Of a stretch of DNA of 64,000 nucleotides, positions 24,389 to 36,352 are shown one piece after another; the stretch's first letter is position 1, and every line of letters begins with the position of its first letter. The position numbers and the translations under genes are program-made. Location of the stretch: contig NC_081333.1 in the NCBI RefSeq assembly GCF_022539665.2, forward strand, positions 3,534,001-3,598,000, in the 5' to 3' direction. Under the pieces are notes generated by a model. It ran no database searches and had not been told where the DNA came from. It saw only the letters and a program-made list of their open reading frames with translations. The DNA comes from Daphnia carinata. Taxonomy: Eukaryota > Arthropoda > Branchiopoda > Diplostraca > Daphniidae.

Positions 24389-27300
24389 AGCAGACGAACC
24401 ACTTCCAGCCGGTCAGTTAACCCGTTAACGCATTAACAAGAAGATGGAGATAAAAAACCAACCGCCGTGTGTGTCTTTATTGACCGCCATCATCATCATA
24501 TGATACCCGTGTCCTGTCCTTTTTTTTTTTTTTATATGGCCCTCCTCCTATTCCCCGTTCTTCCGGTTATTGATTCCGGTCCTTCCCACCCACCCCCCTT
24601 TTTTCTATACTATTCATTTTCTGTTGAGCGCGCAGCAGACTGGGGGGGGGGGGATCCACACGCACTATTTTTTTTTTTTTTAGGGTGGAAGGTGTGTGTG
24701 TGTGTGTTGCTATCCATCGTCAAGATATCCGGAATGTGAAAGAAAATGTTCTTAACCCTGCCGGAATTCCGGAATCTGCGCACATGGTGCCATCTTTCTT
24801 TTTTTTTTTTTTTTTTTAAATAATGAAAATGACCCGGAATTCCGGCCATTTCTCTCCATTGATTGGATTCCTCCCTCTCTTGTAAATAATATAACACACA
24901 CACACAGCTACATACGTATATCGTTATTCTAATAATCTCTGGTCTATTTTCAAATTGCATTAAAGCAAAAAAAAAAAAAAAAAAGGACAAAAAAAATTTT
25001 TTTGATTTAAAATGTTTACCCCCCTCATCACAAAAACAATCGATTATGTTGACCTGTTTTTTTTTTTTTTACACGCCAGCCATTGATTTGTGTGTACATA
25101 GCCGCCGATGACATAATTATTTCTTTTCATCGATACACACTCATGTTCTCACTCTAAAAGAAAAAAAAAATTCCAACCGCACGATTTATGGACACAATTT
25201 TTTTTTTGGTTTAGAAATTACAAGTAAAAGATTGAGAAAAATCACACACAACGACGTGTACACACACAAAATTTAAAAGTCATTTTTTTTTTTAAAGGGA
25301 GGCATATGAAAATTCCCGAAATTGAGAAAGAAAAAAACAAATGCCGGGGAATAGCGCACCGTTCCGACGGAACAATTCCACGTGCACACACACAAAACAA
25401 ACAAATTTTGCCATTTTTTTTTGTTGTTGTTGTCGTCTCCCCACCAAATAATGGAGGGGGGGAGGTTCAATTTTACAATGGGCGTGAAAGTTTGCGTCCG
25501 TCCCTCTACGACGACCGACATTGTTTCTCCTTTGTGTTATTGTTACGGGAATGAATTATTAAAAAAAAAAACATTTGTTTTTTAAATTAAATTCGAATTA
25601 TACACAGTCCTCCATCCATTTTGGTCCTTGCGTGTGTGTGTGTGTGTGTAATCGAATTTTTTGTATACTGTTTTTGTTTTCTCTCTCTCTCTCTTGCTGC
25701 GTATATTACAAAAATATATATATCTACTATCAACCGAAAATGCATATTTTTGATTAAGGGAAAAAAACCATCGAGGTCGATACATATTGTTTGCATTCGA
25801 CAACAACCCGAAAAGAAAAAGAAAACGGTACATTTCAAGAAACGACATTTTTAAATGGTCCCGGGCCGAACGACGTTCCCGGTAGTGACCTCCATTGCGT
25901 GTGTGTGTGTGTGTCAAAAGTGGAACGACTAATCCTCTTTTGATATCATCTTTTTTGAAGAAAAAAAAACTAATGAACACGACGACACTGTGGCGTCGTA
26001 CGAAAATGACGCGTCTCGGGATTTTATTTTTTGTTTTGATTTTTTTTTTTTATCAAAAAGAATTGAAACAAAAAGAACTGCAGAACGAAGAGCAAACACA
26101 CATAACGGAAGTTGTGCCGTAACGGAGAGCGCGTCAGGCGGTTGTTTCTCTCTCCCTCCTTAAAAAAAAAATAATAATAAATTTCTCCCGCGGGAAAAAT
26201 GCGTGACGTCACGAAACCTAAAAGAGTCGAACAGGAAAATGATTATTTTTTTTTTCTTTTTAGTTGGTAGAGAAACCGGACGACGACGCAATTCGAAAAA
26301 CAAAAAACAAAAAAGAGCTTGTACACACGCAAAGAGCATCCACACACACACACGCGCGCATTCGGGGGAGTGGTTATAAATAGCAAGTTCCAGGATCGCC
26401 GTCACCTTTTTAAGTCTCTCACGTCTTTTTTGGCTTTTTTTCACGTTTCGTCTTAAGAATTTATTGATTTATTATTCTTTTAATGTCTTTGGGGAAATTG
26501 ATTAGGTGATGAACGTGAAAATTCATTTTTATTTTTCACCTACTCCGACTGGGGGTAGGTGGAGTGAACAAAACAAAAATTGGGGAGATATTTTTTTTTT
26601 TTTAAAGGGGGGGGGGGATAGTCTGAGCGGATGAACGAGCCCCACGGCTAATCGATACGGATATGTTGAAGAGAAAAGAAAAAAAGGGAAACAGAAACGG
26701 TTGTGGCCCTATGGATGGAGCATTTTGGTTGGCGTGTACGGAACTATTTGATCCATCGCCGCAGAAAACGTAGGAACACAACGAAGTTCAAAGAAATCAT
26801 AATACATAAAAAAATATTCTGTGCCGGAATCATATATGCGCATTCTGTCGTTCTTTTTTTTTTTTTTCAAAGTCTCATATGTGCGCAGTGTGTGTGTGTG
26901 GAATTTTAGCGACTCCGGAGCTCTTTGACTTTGTCTTTGATCTCTTTTTTTTTTTTCCTAACTCTCTCCTCTTATTTCTCTTTGACGTCGTTTACAGTTC
27001 CCCCTTTTTTTTTCTCCTTGCCCTCCTTCTCTTGTCAACGTGATTACTTCTGATTGTCGGCCATTGAAAGATATATCCCTTTCCATGTTTTGTGTGCGCG
27101 CCCTTGATGAAAAGCAGAACCGTCCGCGTATTACAGTAGTAGCGGAAAAAGGTTTTTTTTCGGGACCGTGGGTGGGACGATGCGGAACCGATTCATAGAG
27201 GGCATGACTTATCGATCCGTAAAAGAGGACAGCAGCCTACACGCAGACATGAGTGTATAGAGGAAAAAAAGGAGGGAAGTTGTCTGAGAAGATCGGCAAT

Positions 27301-28585
27301 TCAACGTGCATGATTATTGATCATATCGTGGACGCACACAGTTGGCTCTCTTGATGACCCCGCTTTTTTTTACGTTGGTCTTTTATGTCAACACACAAAA
27401 GCCCATCATTTTACACGTGGCGAAAGACGCACGTTAAATGAATCTTTTTGAATATATTATCTTTTGATCTGACCAATCAAATGAGTCGTAATTGGGAGAC
27501 ATCGGATCAATGTTGCAAAAGGTTTTTTAGCTTTCTACCTTGAGGCAATTCCATTTCTTTTCTTTTATTGTTTTGTAGAAAGGTCGTAAATAGCTTTCGT
27601 TTTTTATTTTGTTCTTCGACATTTAAAACAGAGTCGAGAGATTAGGATATTATTATTTATCTGGCAACCAGCTGTCAAAAGCAGACGACTTGGTTTGACG
27701 TGAAAAGAGGCGAGTTGTCTAAACAACACAAGGTTCTCTGTGTTCCTCGTCGCTTATGCGAAGGTAATCAAGTGGAAATAGGAATTATACCCTAGGCCAA
27801 ATCAAATCGATCGGCTGTGCAGTTTTTCTTTTTTCCCTTTCTTCTTTGTTGCTGCAACATGAATACCTGTTTTCCAATAACGTAGGTAAGCCATTCTTTG
27901 ACTCGTTTGACTAACCCGAGCCGAAATGTAACTAAATAATCCGATACTGTTATCGTGCATTTTTATCGTCGTCGTGAACGTTTCTTTTCGTCCGTTTAAA
28001 ACAGGTACTTGCGTGCCTATTTTTAGGAAAGTGAATTTGGAAACGGCCGTCCCGTTGGAACGTGGGCATATTGTTAGAAACACTTTTCGTGGTTTGGAAA
28101 ACAGTCAAAAGCCAACAGATGCTGCTTGCCTATTTAGTTGTGTGAAGTAAGGGGATAACCAGGAGGCCATTACACACCGTGAAATCCATTTGAAGGCTTG
28201 AAAATGAGGCCATTTTGTAGTGTTGGCTTGCCGATTTCATTTACTTTTGTTAGAAAAAAGATGATTCGAAAAATACTGCAGGCATCCGTCAATTGTGGCA
28301 TTTAGCTTGCTTTATGAATCATGCAATGCTGTAATTCCAGGTGAATAGTTGACGACATTGATTGATTGCCAACTGAAATTTCCCAAATTCCTAACCCAGT
28401 TTTTGTTTCTATTTACAGCTTTAGTGGAAGATAATTTGGATGTCATAGTCTTCTTCAAGCTCATGACATCTTTTAATTGACATTTTCTTTTTTTGGATAA
28501 GCATCTGAAATGTAGGCCAACACTGACATGAATTTCTTAATTGGCCTGAAAAGAGGTATATGATCAACAAAGCTTTCAATATTAA
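24389..28585. other. Intergenic region with SERTA 3' UTR
   Basis: The first about 600 bp are probably the SERTA gene's 3' UTR: an ATTAAA lies at 24959-24964, followed by a genomic A tract. The rest is homopolymer-rich to about 27 kb, then of more normal composition. A perfect CRE palindrome (CGTGACGTCACG) lies at 26202-26213. A 93-codon minus-strand frame (27802-28083) has no splice or family support. I see nothing else. Confidence 0.5.
24959..24964 (+). terminator. Candidate poly(A) signal of the SERTA gene
   Basis: ATTAAA, the commonest variant signal, about 570 bases after the stop codon and just before an A tract. The A tract could itself mislead 3'-end mapping. Confidence 0.3.
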
Positions 28586-28591
28586 TTTATT
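28586..28591 (-). terminator. Poly(A) signal of the M13 peptidase gene
   Basis: AATAAA on the minus strand, 20 bases after the stop codon. This implies a very short 3' UTR. Confidence 0.6.
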
Positions 28592-28611
28592 TAATTTTTC
28601 AAGATAGTGTT

Positions 28612-31600
28612 CTACCATAGAACGCATTTATTTAATCGATTCATCGGCGTGCCTGGACGACATTGAAACGCTCTGACAAAGTCTTCGTTATTGGACAGAG
28701 TTCCTATGACGCGATAGCGATAAGGGCTGTGAGGATCCTTTTCAATAAGAGTCCTCAACGCTTGAGGAGTATTAGTTCCACATAAACTATTGGCGTAAGC
28801 AAGAAAGAAAACTTGCTCTGGCGTCAAGTTTTCGAATTTGGTCGAATCAGCCCGGCCATTGGCTGCGACGTAGTAACGGTAAGCTCTCAAGGCTTCCCTC
28901 ACTCCGCCATTATCCGCAATGTTCTCGCCCTGGGTATTGACCCCGTTTAACTTTACATATCAATGAATGGGGAATTTAATTTTTTTTTTGCTTTCAAACT
29001 AAATTTTTAAATCGTATTTAGCTACTTTTGAACCATTTAGGACGGTGAAATTGGAGTATTCGTTAATGAAGCACGTGGCCCGTTCTTGATACAGTTCCAG
29101 TGTTTTCTCCGACCACCACTGAGCCGTGTTGCCGTACTTGTCACTCTGTCGACCTACGCAATTTCACTGACAGTCACTTGATTGATGAAATGGGAATGAA
29201 TGTGTTTACCTTCGTCGTCGAATCCGTGAGTTATTTCATGACCGATCATGCTACCCATAGCGCCGTAATTCATTGCCCTATTTTTTTTATTTTAGGATAA
29301 TTACATTCGTTTGAGACCATCAGATGTTTTCATACTTACGCCGAACGCCCTTTTTGATAAAACGGGGGTTGTAGAATGGCAGCCGGAAAAGCTGGTAAAA
29401 ATTATTTATTATTATTTTAAATTTCTTTTTTTTTTTTTTTTTGCGTAATTCGTGAAGAAATTACTAATTGAGTTTGTGGTGCCAGAGTAGAAAGCGTTGA
29501 CAATAGTCGGTTTATCGTTCCATCTGCGGTATTCGTATTTTCAAAATTAATTTTTTTTACCCATAAATTAGAACTCATTTCGAAATTCATACTCGGTGCG
29601 ATCAGGTTTCTCGCGGAGACTGGCCAATTCGTTTTGATTTATAAAAGAATGCACTTGTTGAATATTATAGAAATGGGAACCCGTCGAAGTCGTAATAATC
29701 TATCCGACAAAAAAATTCAAATTTTTATCCACTGCAAAATGAATCGTGAATTCACTTACCCCGTCGTAATAATCCTCTAAGGCAGTTTTGTTCTTTAACC
29801 ATGCGGGGTAGGCAACAAATTCAATCATGGCATCTACTTTATCTTTTGCTGTTGATTTAGTAGTTGAATCCATCCAAGAAGCTTCGCTTAGCAGAGATTT
29901 AAACGACTTTTTCAAATTGACAATCATCTCTTTAATCTGTAAAATTTAACTATTTTAAATTATTTTCATATTAACACAAAAATGCAAATGACCTCTTCGA
30001 CAGATTGATCGTCAAACACTCTTTGAACGTAAACTGAACCTAACGCCATTCCCATGAGTTCATTGACGGCATCGACGCATTGATGTGACCTGGCCATTGA
30101 TGGAAATGTATTGTGTAAGTAGGTTAATTGAGCTGATTTACACCAACCTCGAATTGGGTTTGGAAATGCCTTCAGTCACTTTAGCAAATTCAAATTGCAC
30201 ATCAGCCATGCGCTGGTTAGTGAACATGGCCAGAGCATCCACAATACGCCAATGGATGTAATTAGCTAATTTGAAAAATTGAATTGATTCATTTTGTTTT
30301 TAAATCTAGGAATCGAAATGAGTTTACCTAACACTCGAGGCGGTGTTTTATTCAACAGTTGAATGAGCTGATTTAAATAATTCGGCTCGGCTATGACAAG
30401 TCGTTCCGTTTTCGGGATCGTGATACCAGCGGAAGAGTAAATAGCGTTGAGGTATTCTAGCCAATTAATCTTTTAAACGAAAACAAACAATTAAAAATTA
30501 TTACTTGGAAATTCTCGACGTTAATTCACACTTTATTAGAAGAATTATTGATGAACAGGCCGTCAGTCCAATTTTGAAGTTCTGTCAGCGTCATTGGATT
30601 GTACATTCGGCTGCTATTGCGACGATCTCCATCTGAAACGGTGATCTGTTTAGAATCGACAATGAATTAGGAATACGCTGAATAACTACTACACGAGTGT
30701 CTTGTGTAATACCGTTGCCAACTGTGACTCGAATTTCAAAACAGCGTCGACTTGGCTCTCGATTTCGACGTCAGTGACGTTACTCCGCAGCCAATCTCTA
30801 ATCGCTTTGGCAGATTCGACTATCACTTTCTTGTAGGCCGTCGCAATTGTTGGATTGGCCGTCAAATTAACGAGGACTGAACGCGGCAAATAAAGCGAAT
30901 CTTGGTCAATGTAGATCGTACTCGCGTTCGTGTGATCCGTATCCAAGTCATTGAAGATGCTGATTAATATGGGCAAATTGAAAGTAGTGAGTGCCGACGC
31001 TGTCGTGTTCGTCCAGTTGAATGAAGAATCTTTCCAATGAGCCAACGTCATCGGCCAGCCACCGAACTGACCCAAGTAATTGGTTAAAGGCGTCAATCCT
31101 AAGCTCTCGGTAGTATCTGAATGACATTCAAATGTTATACCCGTTGGATATTAAAACTTATTTAAATCATTTTTTTTTTACCGTTGTCCATACAGTCGCT
31201 GTGCATTTGACGGGCAAGTCTCACTGGAAATGGATCCGTAAGAGAATTTTTCTCTTTCAAAATATCTGCATAATTTTTTTTTTAAATTTAGATTACAAAC
31301 TAAAATGTTGGAAGAGTTAACACACACCTGCCAATTCATGAGCTAGTTTTTTATTCACAAGGTCGAATTGCGACCAGGTCGATTTCGATGTTGGAATTGG
31401 ATTCTTTTCGATCCATCCGCCACAAGCGTATTGAAAAAAATCCTGGCATGGATCGGCTGTCGCGTCCATAGCATCCGCCAGCTCAATTGCAGCTAGTTTA
31501 TTCAATTATTAAATAGATTTAAAATCCCATTTGAAACAGTTTTTACCTCTGGTGTCAACATCCGAAGAAACAGGTAAACTGTAACTCAATCGGAGGATGA

Positions 31601-31702
31601 CCAACACGACAGCGTAAAACAACTCGATCCTAGAACACAACAAAATAGGGGATATTAAAACGTAGAACAAACACATCAAAGATGATGTTACTTGTCTGCC
31701 AT
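28612..31702 (-). CDS. Secreted neprilysin-like M13 zinc metallopeptidase
   Basis: Sixteen minus-strand exons: 31702-31692, 31629-31547, 31492-31328, 31265-31182, 31116-30713, 30645-30532, 30469-30328, 30265-30148, 30089-29993, 29936-29760, 29699-29593, 29523-29465, 29391-29340, 29277-29210, 29153-29026, 28950-28612. Phases agree throughout, giving about 715 aa. Residues 1 to about 25 are a signal peptide (hydrophobic YAVVLVILRLSYSLPVSS), with no transmembrane anchor, unlike classical neprilysin. The M13 N-domain block DPCQDFFQYACGGW is at about 45-58. The substrate-binding NAFYS is at about 510-514, the zinc site HEITH at 551-555, ENIAD (third zinc ligand E612, D616) at 612-616, and the family's C-terminal CxxW ends the chain as CVLW. 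It should cleave small extracellular peptides. All catalytic residues visible by eye are present, so it is probably active. Arthropods have many such paralogues, so no symbol is given. Confidence 0.93.
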
Positions 31703-31780
31703 TTTGATACGGTTATTCACAACAGTCGAACGTCTGGACCACTACTAACGCGCGTAGGTTAAGAGAAAGCAGTGTATGCC

Positions 31781-31788
31781 TTTTTATA
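31781..31788 (-). promoter_or_regulatory. TATA box of the M13 peptidase gene
   Basis: The minus strand reads CTTATAAAAAGG about 80 bases upstream of the ATG. This predicts a start near 31755 and a 5' UTR of roughly 50 bases. Confidence 0.6.
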
Positions 31789-31799
31789 AGCGGCAAAAT

Positions 31800-33640
31800 T
31801 GAACGGTTGACAATAAACGTCCACGTCGAGAGGATACACAATAACTACGGGAAAAACCATGACAATCATCTCAGCGGCCGTTCATTTTCAATTCCACCTG
31901 CGCATAGATGCATCCGCTGAAAACCGGATGATGTGACAATCGTAGAATATTTTCTCGTATATACCACATTTTCAATTGATCAACAACCGACTGTGTTGAA
32001 TGCATGTCGTGTTTTGAATCAAATAAGAAAACGATGTCTGTCACTGCCGCTTCATTTTCTTCCAATCACGAAATTCAAGGCCGGTGATGACACCTGTTTT
32101 TATTCTAAATGAATTGCATTATGCTTTACTTGTAATTTCAGTTCGTTAATTTAGTATGTAAATGGCAGCAATTGATGCATTACATAAGAAACGATTTGCT
32201 TCTTTTAAAACAAACACCTTTTTTTTAATGATGTGTGTTGTACAAAACAAACCGGTCCCGCATTAGAACTTAAGAGGGAGAAACAGGTGCCATGGTTGGT
32301 TCATCTTGCCAGCACCTGAAACTGGTTTAATTGCTACATTTCACGACGTAACAAGGTCATTAGAATACACAGTTCACGAGCATCCGCTTGCCAATTGTGA
32401 ACAAAATTCAAACGAAATCTCTTAGCAGCTTTTTGTTTCATTTCAGCGAATAATGTGAAGAAGGAGAGGATAACGATTCAAGAGGATTCCTTTATCCATG
32501 ACCGAATTCGATGGCAGACTGATTCACCTTCATAGGTGAATAATGTAGCACATCCCGAAACGCGAATTTAGAAATGTAATCGTGACTTGCGCACTTTCTT
32601 GGGTTCGTATTCAGAATTTTCTGCATCAAAAATGAAACACGAACGATATGCAAATGTACGGCTTTTCACTGTCGTTTTGAAGGGTTTGTGCATTTTTAAC
32701 GGTCAATAAAGAACGAGAACTGGGACGATCTTCGTTCAAGTCGAATTTCATTAATGGCAATTAAAATCATCAGTGACATTGCGAACTGTGTAACGGGACT
32801 AGTTGAATTCACAGCCACGCCATCCCAGGTCACGTGATCTGCACAAAAGACCTTCGTCTGCTAGTTTGCACGATAACGCTTCAGTGCTGGGTGATTAGTC
32901 AGATCTTTCAAGGTGATCTCTACACATCGTCTATTTACCTTCACCTAGTCACCTAAGGCCATTTACTCTGAAGCCCATCCATTCATTTCAAGAGGTAATT
33001 GTGATACAACTATTTTGTTAGGTAAGAGCCATCGTCATTGCTGTTAACCGTTTAAAATCAATGAGAAATATGTCAAGTCCAGATGAAACGTGAAATCCAT
33101 ATTCAAATGGGTTTTTCTAGCAGCTCTGTAAATACAGATGAGAATGGCACTGATGATTTGATTTTGAACGGTGTGATTGAATTGATTTTCTTACCATAGC
33201 CACTCGATTTGACAAGATAACGAATCAGCTGTTTTTTGTCTGGGGAAAGGACTGTGGACAATTGGCGTTGAGACAGGCTGCTAATAACAAGCACATGTTG
33301 CCTAACTAAATTTAGAGTAATTACTCTATTTCAATTACTATATCGTAAAAAACAACAACGACATAGAATAAGGTCGATAATAGCATAATTATGTTAAGAA
33401 ATAGCTACAAAGGCGGCCGAATTACAACTAGCCTAGGCCCTCCTATGTGCGACCTGTATACCATCGTTTTTGAATGAATTTCGTATTTTCATGGTTTAAA
33501 AAAGATATTTGGTAAAATGAACTTCAATCACTTAACAATGATCAACACATTGTTATAAATATTTCTTACAACAAGTCGCTACTCGTTGTTTTATCAACGA
33601 ATAACATTTGCCATCAATGTTTTTGTGAACTATTGAACGG
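31800..33640. other. Intergenic region; possible terminal exons on the minus strand
   Basis: Composition is normal, unlike the homopolymer-rich flanks. The only coding-like signal is a minus-strand exon pair: about 33305-33195 and 33125-33103. The frame reads HVLVISSLSQRQLSTVLSP and on to SSGY, a GT/AG intron of 69 bp, then ELLEKPI and a stop. No family is recognised and no start exon was found. Confidence 0.25.
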
Positions 33641-33648
33641 TATAAAAG
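33641..33648 (+). promoter_or_regulatory. TATA element of the structured RNA gene
   Basis: TATAAAAG lies 31 bases before the first base of the RNA's closing stem. This is the spacing of type 3 Pol III promoters (U6, 7SK, RNase P and MRP genes). A PSE would be expected around 33600-33630; I cannot recognise the Daphnia PSE by eye. Confidence 0.5.
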
Positions 33649-33671
33649 ACTTGTGTGCACATCTAGCTATT

Positions 33672-33932
33672 GGGTTGGGAGAGTGGCGTGAGTATCAGAG
33701 ATGATATTCACGCTGGGCTACTATCGAGTGATCGAGGCGACACCTCGAGAACAAGGCGAAAGTAAAGTCGATGACTTTAAGAATCCCCGGAGCCCACTCA
33801 ACTGCTACCGGGATCACTCCTAGGGCCTTTCAAGCCGGCTTAAAAGGCATGTCCGATTAAGCAACACTCATATGATAGTATTAGCGAACTGGCTAGCAAC
33901 CGCTGCCACGCCAGCCCCTCCCAACCCTTTTT
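33672..33932 (+). ncRNA. Unassigned structured RNA, probable Pol III transcript (~257 nt)
   Basis: The ends pair: GGGTTGGGAG (33672-33681) with CTCCCAACCC (33918-33927), ten perfect base pairs, then TGGCGTG (33684-33690) with CACGCCA (33907-33913). TTTTT (33928-33932) follows directly and fits a Pol III terminator. Inside are a hairpin GAGTATC/GATATTC (33690-33709), a long-range helix CGCT + ACTATC (33711-33725) with GATAGT + AGCG (33874-33886), a hairpin TCGAGG/CCTCGA (about 33732-33748) and AAAGTC/GACTTT (about 33764-33778). This order (closing stem, hairpin, long-range helix) recalls RNase P and MRP RNA, and the length is close to MRP RNA. I could not find the conserved CR-I/CR-V sequences with confidence, nor 7SK, SRP or telomerase-template signatures. 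The family is therefore open; that it is an RNA gene is well supported by stem, promoter and terminator. Confidence 0.65.
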
Positions 33933-36352
33933 GATGACTGTCTTTATTTACAGTTTTTGGGAGGTACGGATGGGGATTGCGGGGATTCCCAAACGAAGCT
34001 GCGACATAGTTCACGCCGGTAGTGGATTCCTTCTAGCTGTTGAATTTTTCTTTGTGCGTGCCTTTAAAAGATCGTTAAAACCGACATTAGCCAGATTTTA
34101 CTCACGCCGGTCTCATTGAACGTGCGTCGTTTACACACTCGAATTTGCACAAGATCTTCCTTATTCATTTAGTATTTCGTTGTTGGAGAGGATAATGCAT
34201 TCATTTAAGTTAATGAAAAACGCCTTTCAAAAGTGGATCGTCATGAAAGCAGATGACGGAAATATTATTGTGGAAAGTTCGGGTAGTTTCCAATACCGCC
34301 GTGTGTTAATAAACTTTTGATAGCTTTAACAGACATTCAATTGTTTTATGATGCCAAAGCGCAATGCTTAACGATGGCTGCACGAAAGAGATCTTTGATT
34401 GGCTTCGGGGAAGATATAAATAGAAGGGTCACAAGAAAGTTTTGTGTGGTATATCCTTTGTAGCAGTTAGAAAGTTCCCGAAATAGATTACCCATATCTA
34501 GTGCCTTATTCTTTATGGACGCTAAAACAAACATGTGCTTATGTTTCTCTTACGCACAGGAGAAATAGCAATAAATCGAAAAGACATTTGCAAAAACTTT
34601 CATATTTTTCGGTGATCATTGCATTACGTGAATTGATTTGCGTGCAAAAACCCGGAACTAAAAGGGGTGAAAGGTCACGACCGTTTTTAGGGGGCTCTTT
34701 TTCGCCCAACCGATCATCCTACGTTATCAAAAAAGGAACAGTGAAACATGAGTGGGTGGTGTGTGATCGTGACTCGTTACATCACGTCGGCTTAACTCTC
34801 GTTCGTGCAACAATAGAGTATCTCGCGCGGGTTGGTTGATGCAAGTCACACAGGAACTAAAGGCGGGCAACAACAAAAGAAAAAAAAAGTCGAGTGAATA
34901 ATCGTTTCGCAATTAGATAAGAGAACCTTGAAGGCGTGATACGACGCTCGGATGAGTTCTTTGCGAGATTGCGCGGATCTTCCCGCCTACGGGATAAATT
35001 GAATCATTGTCGTATGACCTTCTCGTATACGCGAATTTCGAATTGCGTATCCTTCATCGGTGGTTTACGACGACCATGAGAAAAGCCAAACTAACTCATC
35101 AGAATTAGTCTTCGCTATTGCGTGACACTATTTTAATGTGATTAAATCTACTTTTTATCTGTAAATAATAATTTATTTAGACAATTCAGAACCACATCCT
35201 TGGACAATAAAATTCGTTTGGCTAAGTACAATTGTAATTGACTTTAGGTCTGTTGAAATCCTTTTAAATTCTGCAATTCATTCGAAGAATTTTATTTATA
35301 TTGAAATAGTTCTTATCTTTAACATTCCCGGTGAGTATATACACGGGAAACGAAAGTGATCAAATCACCAGGATGATTACGGGGATGTTTCAAAAGGTTC
35401 AAAGATTGGGAAAAACCCTTTCCCCTCCTCCTAGATCCTGTTGCACGAAAACGATCGTCACGCCTAACTGCTGGAATTCGCGCCGCTGAGGCAAAGAAAC
35501 ATCCACCAACTGATCATAAATATTTAAAAAAAAATGAGTCTATCTGTGAATTTAGGTTACTCTTTTTTATTATTCCTGTTTGGTTGGTTGATAATTCCGC
35601 CTAATCCGGAAGAAATTGAGCGTAACGCCTACGCCACAGACAGCGGCACTGAAAACAAAATCGGCGTCACGGACACGGCGTTACGGCGGTCTACCATCAT
35701 TTCGCCATATTTGTTTGCACATCAACAATTCAAATGAATAATGTTCTCCCCCAAGGTCATATTAGATTTTATTGCATAATTCACCCGAATTCGCAACTAC
35801 AGTTGAGTAGTATAATTACTCTTTTTATTTCAAAAATGGTTGGAATAAAAATCGATGCATTAAAAGATCTTGGAGATTGATAGCGGACGTTCAAGTTCAT
35901 GCAATTGGATCGTGACGTTGTCTTTTTTTTTTTAAAGAAAAAAAAAACAAAACAAACAAATTCCTTCCTGGGCCATCTCCGGGTTGCTTTTTGTTTCCTT
36001 CGTACACAGGCAAACTGGGAAATCCCTCCCCCTTAACTCGCTTTTTGCATGGCAATGGTACTCGACAAGGCGGAGCAACAATTGAAAGTGAATGCTTGTG
36101 GCCAAAGAAGAATACCCTCCCACCCATCAAGCTCAAGGTGGCAAAACTGAAAAAGTATTTAAACCAACGACTTCGACTTCAACATCAACCAGTTCAGTCT
36201 TTAGGTTTCCTCGGCGTTCTTCGTCCGGCATTTGCTCGTCCGGATTCTACGTGAGAAACTGTACCCTTATCAAGGTAATAGAATCAAGTCTAAGTTGAAT
36301 TTTCATTTCATTTTCATTTAAATCTTAATCAGGTAAACAGTGTCATTCAAGA
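33933..36352. other. Intergenic region upstream of the clip-module gene
   Basis: No supported gene. A 67-codon frame at 35534-35737 starts with a signal-like hydrophobic stretch (LGYSFLLFLFGWLIIPP) and is listed separately. A donor-like CAAG/GTAATA at 36274 and acceptor-like TTAATCAG at about 36332 would form a 58-bp 5' UTR intron ahead of the clip-module start. Confidence 0.4.
35534..35737 (+). CDS. Possible small secreted or membrane protein, 67 aa
   Basis: An intact single-exon frame without homopolymer bias. It starts MSLSVNLGYSFLLFLFGWLI, a possible signal peptide or membrane segment, followed by a polar tail of about 47 residues and a stop. No cysteines and no family motif are seen. 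No TATA box or poly(A) signal was identified. It lies about 600 bp upstream of the clip-module gene on the same strand. Chance cannot be excluded. Confidence 0.2.
   Translation: MSLSVNLGYSFLLFLFGWLIIPPNPEEIERNAYATDSGTENKIGVTDTALRRSTIISPYLFAHQQFK

Noticed and set aside
27802-28083. 93-codon minus-strand frame downstream of the peptidase gene
   Set aside because: Composition is acceptable but there is no start context, splice site or recognisable motif.
33672-33932. Definite assignment of the structured RNA to RNase MRP, 7SK, SRP or telomerase RNA
   Set aside because: The conserved sequence blocks or the telomere-template could not be found by eye; only promoter, terminator and fold are supported.
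34501-34839. 112-codon plus-strand frame
   Set aside because: No motif or splice support; opposite frames are equally open.
36092-36298. Open frame just upstream of the clip-module gene
   Set aside because: It runs into a stop when spliced across 36274/36332 and cannot join the coding frame; probably 5' UTR.
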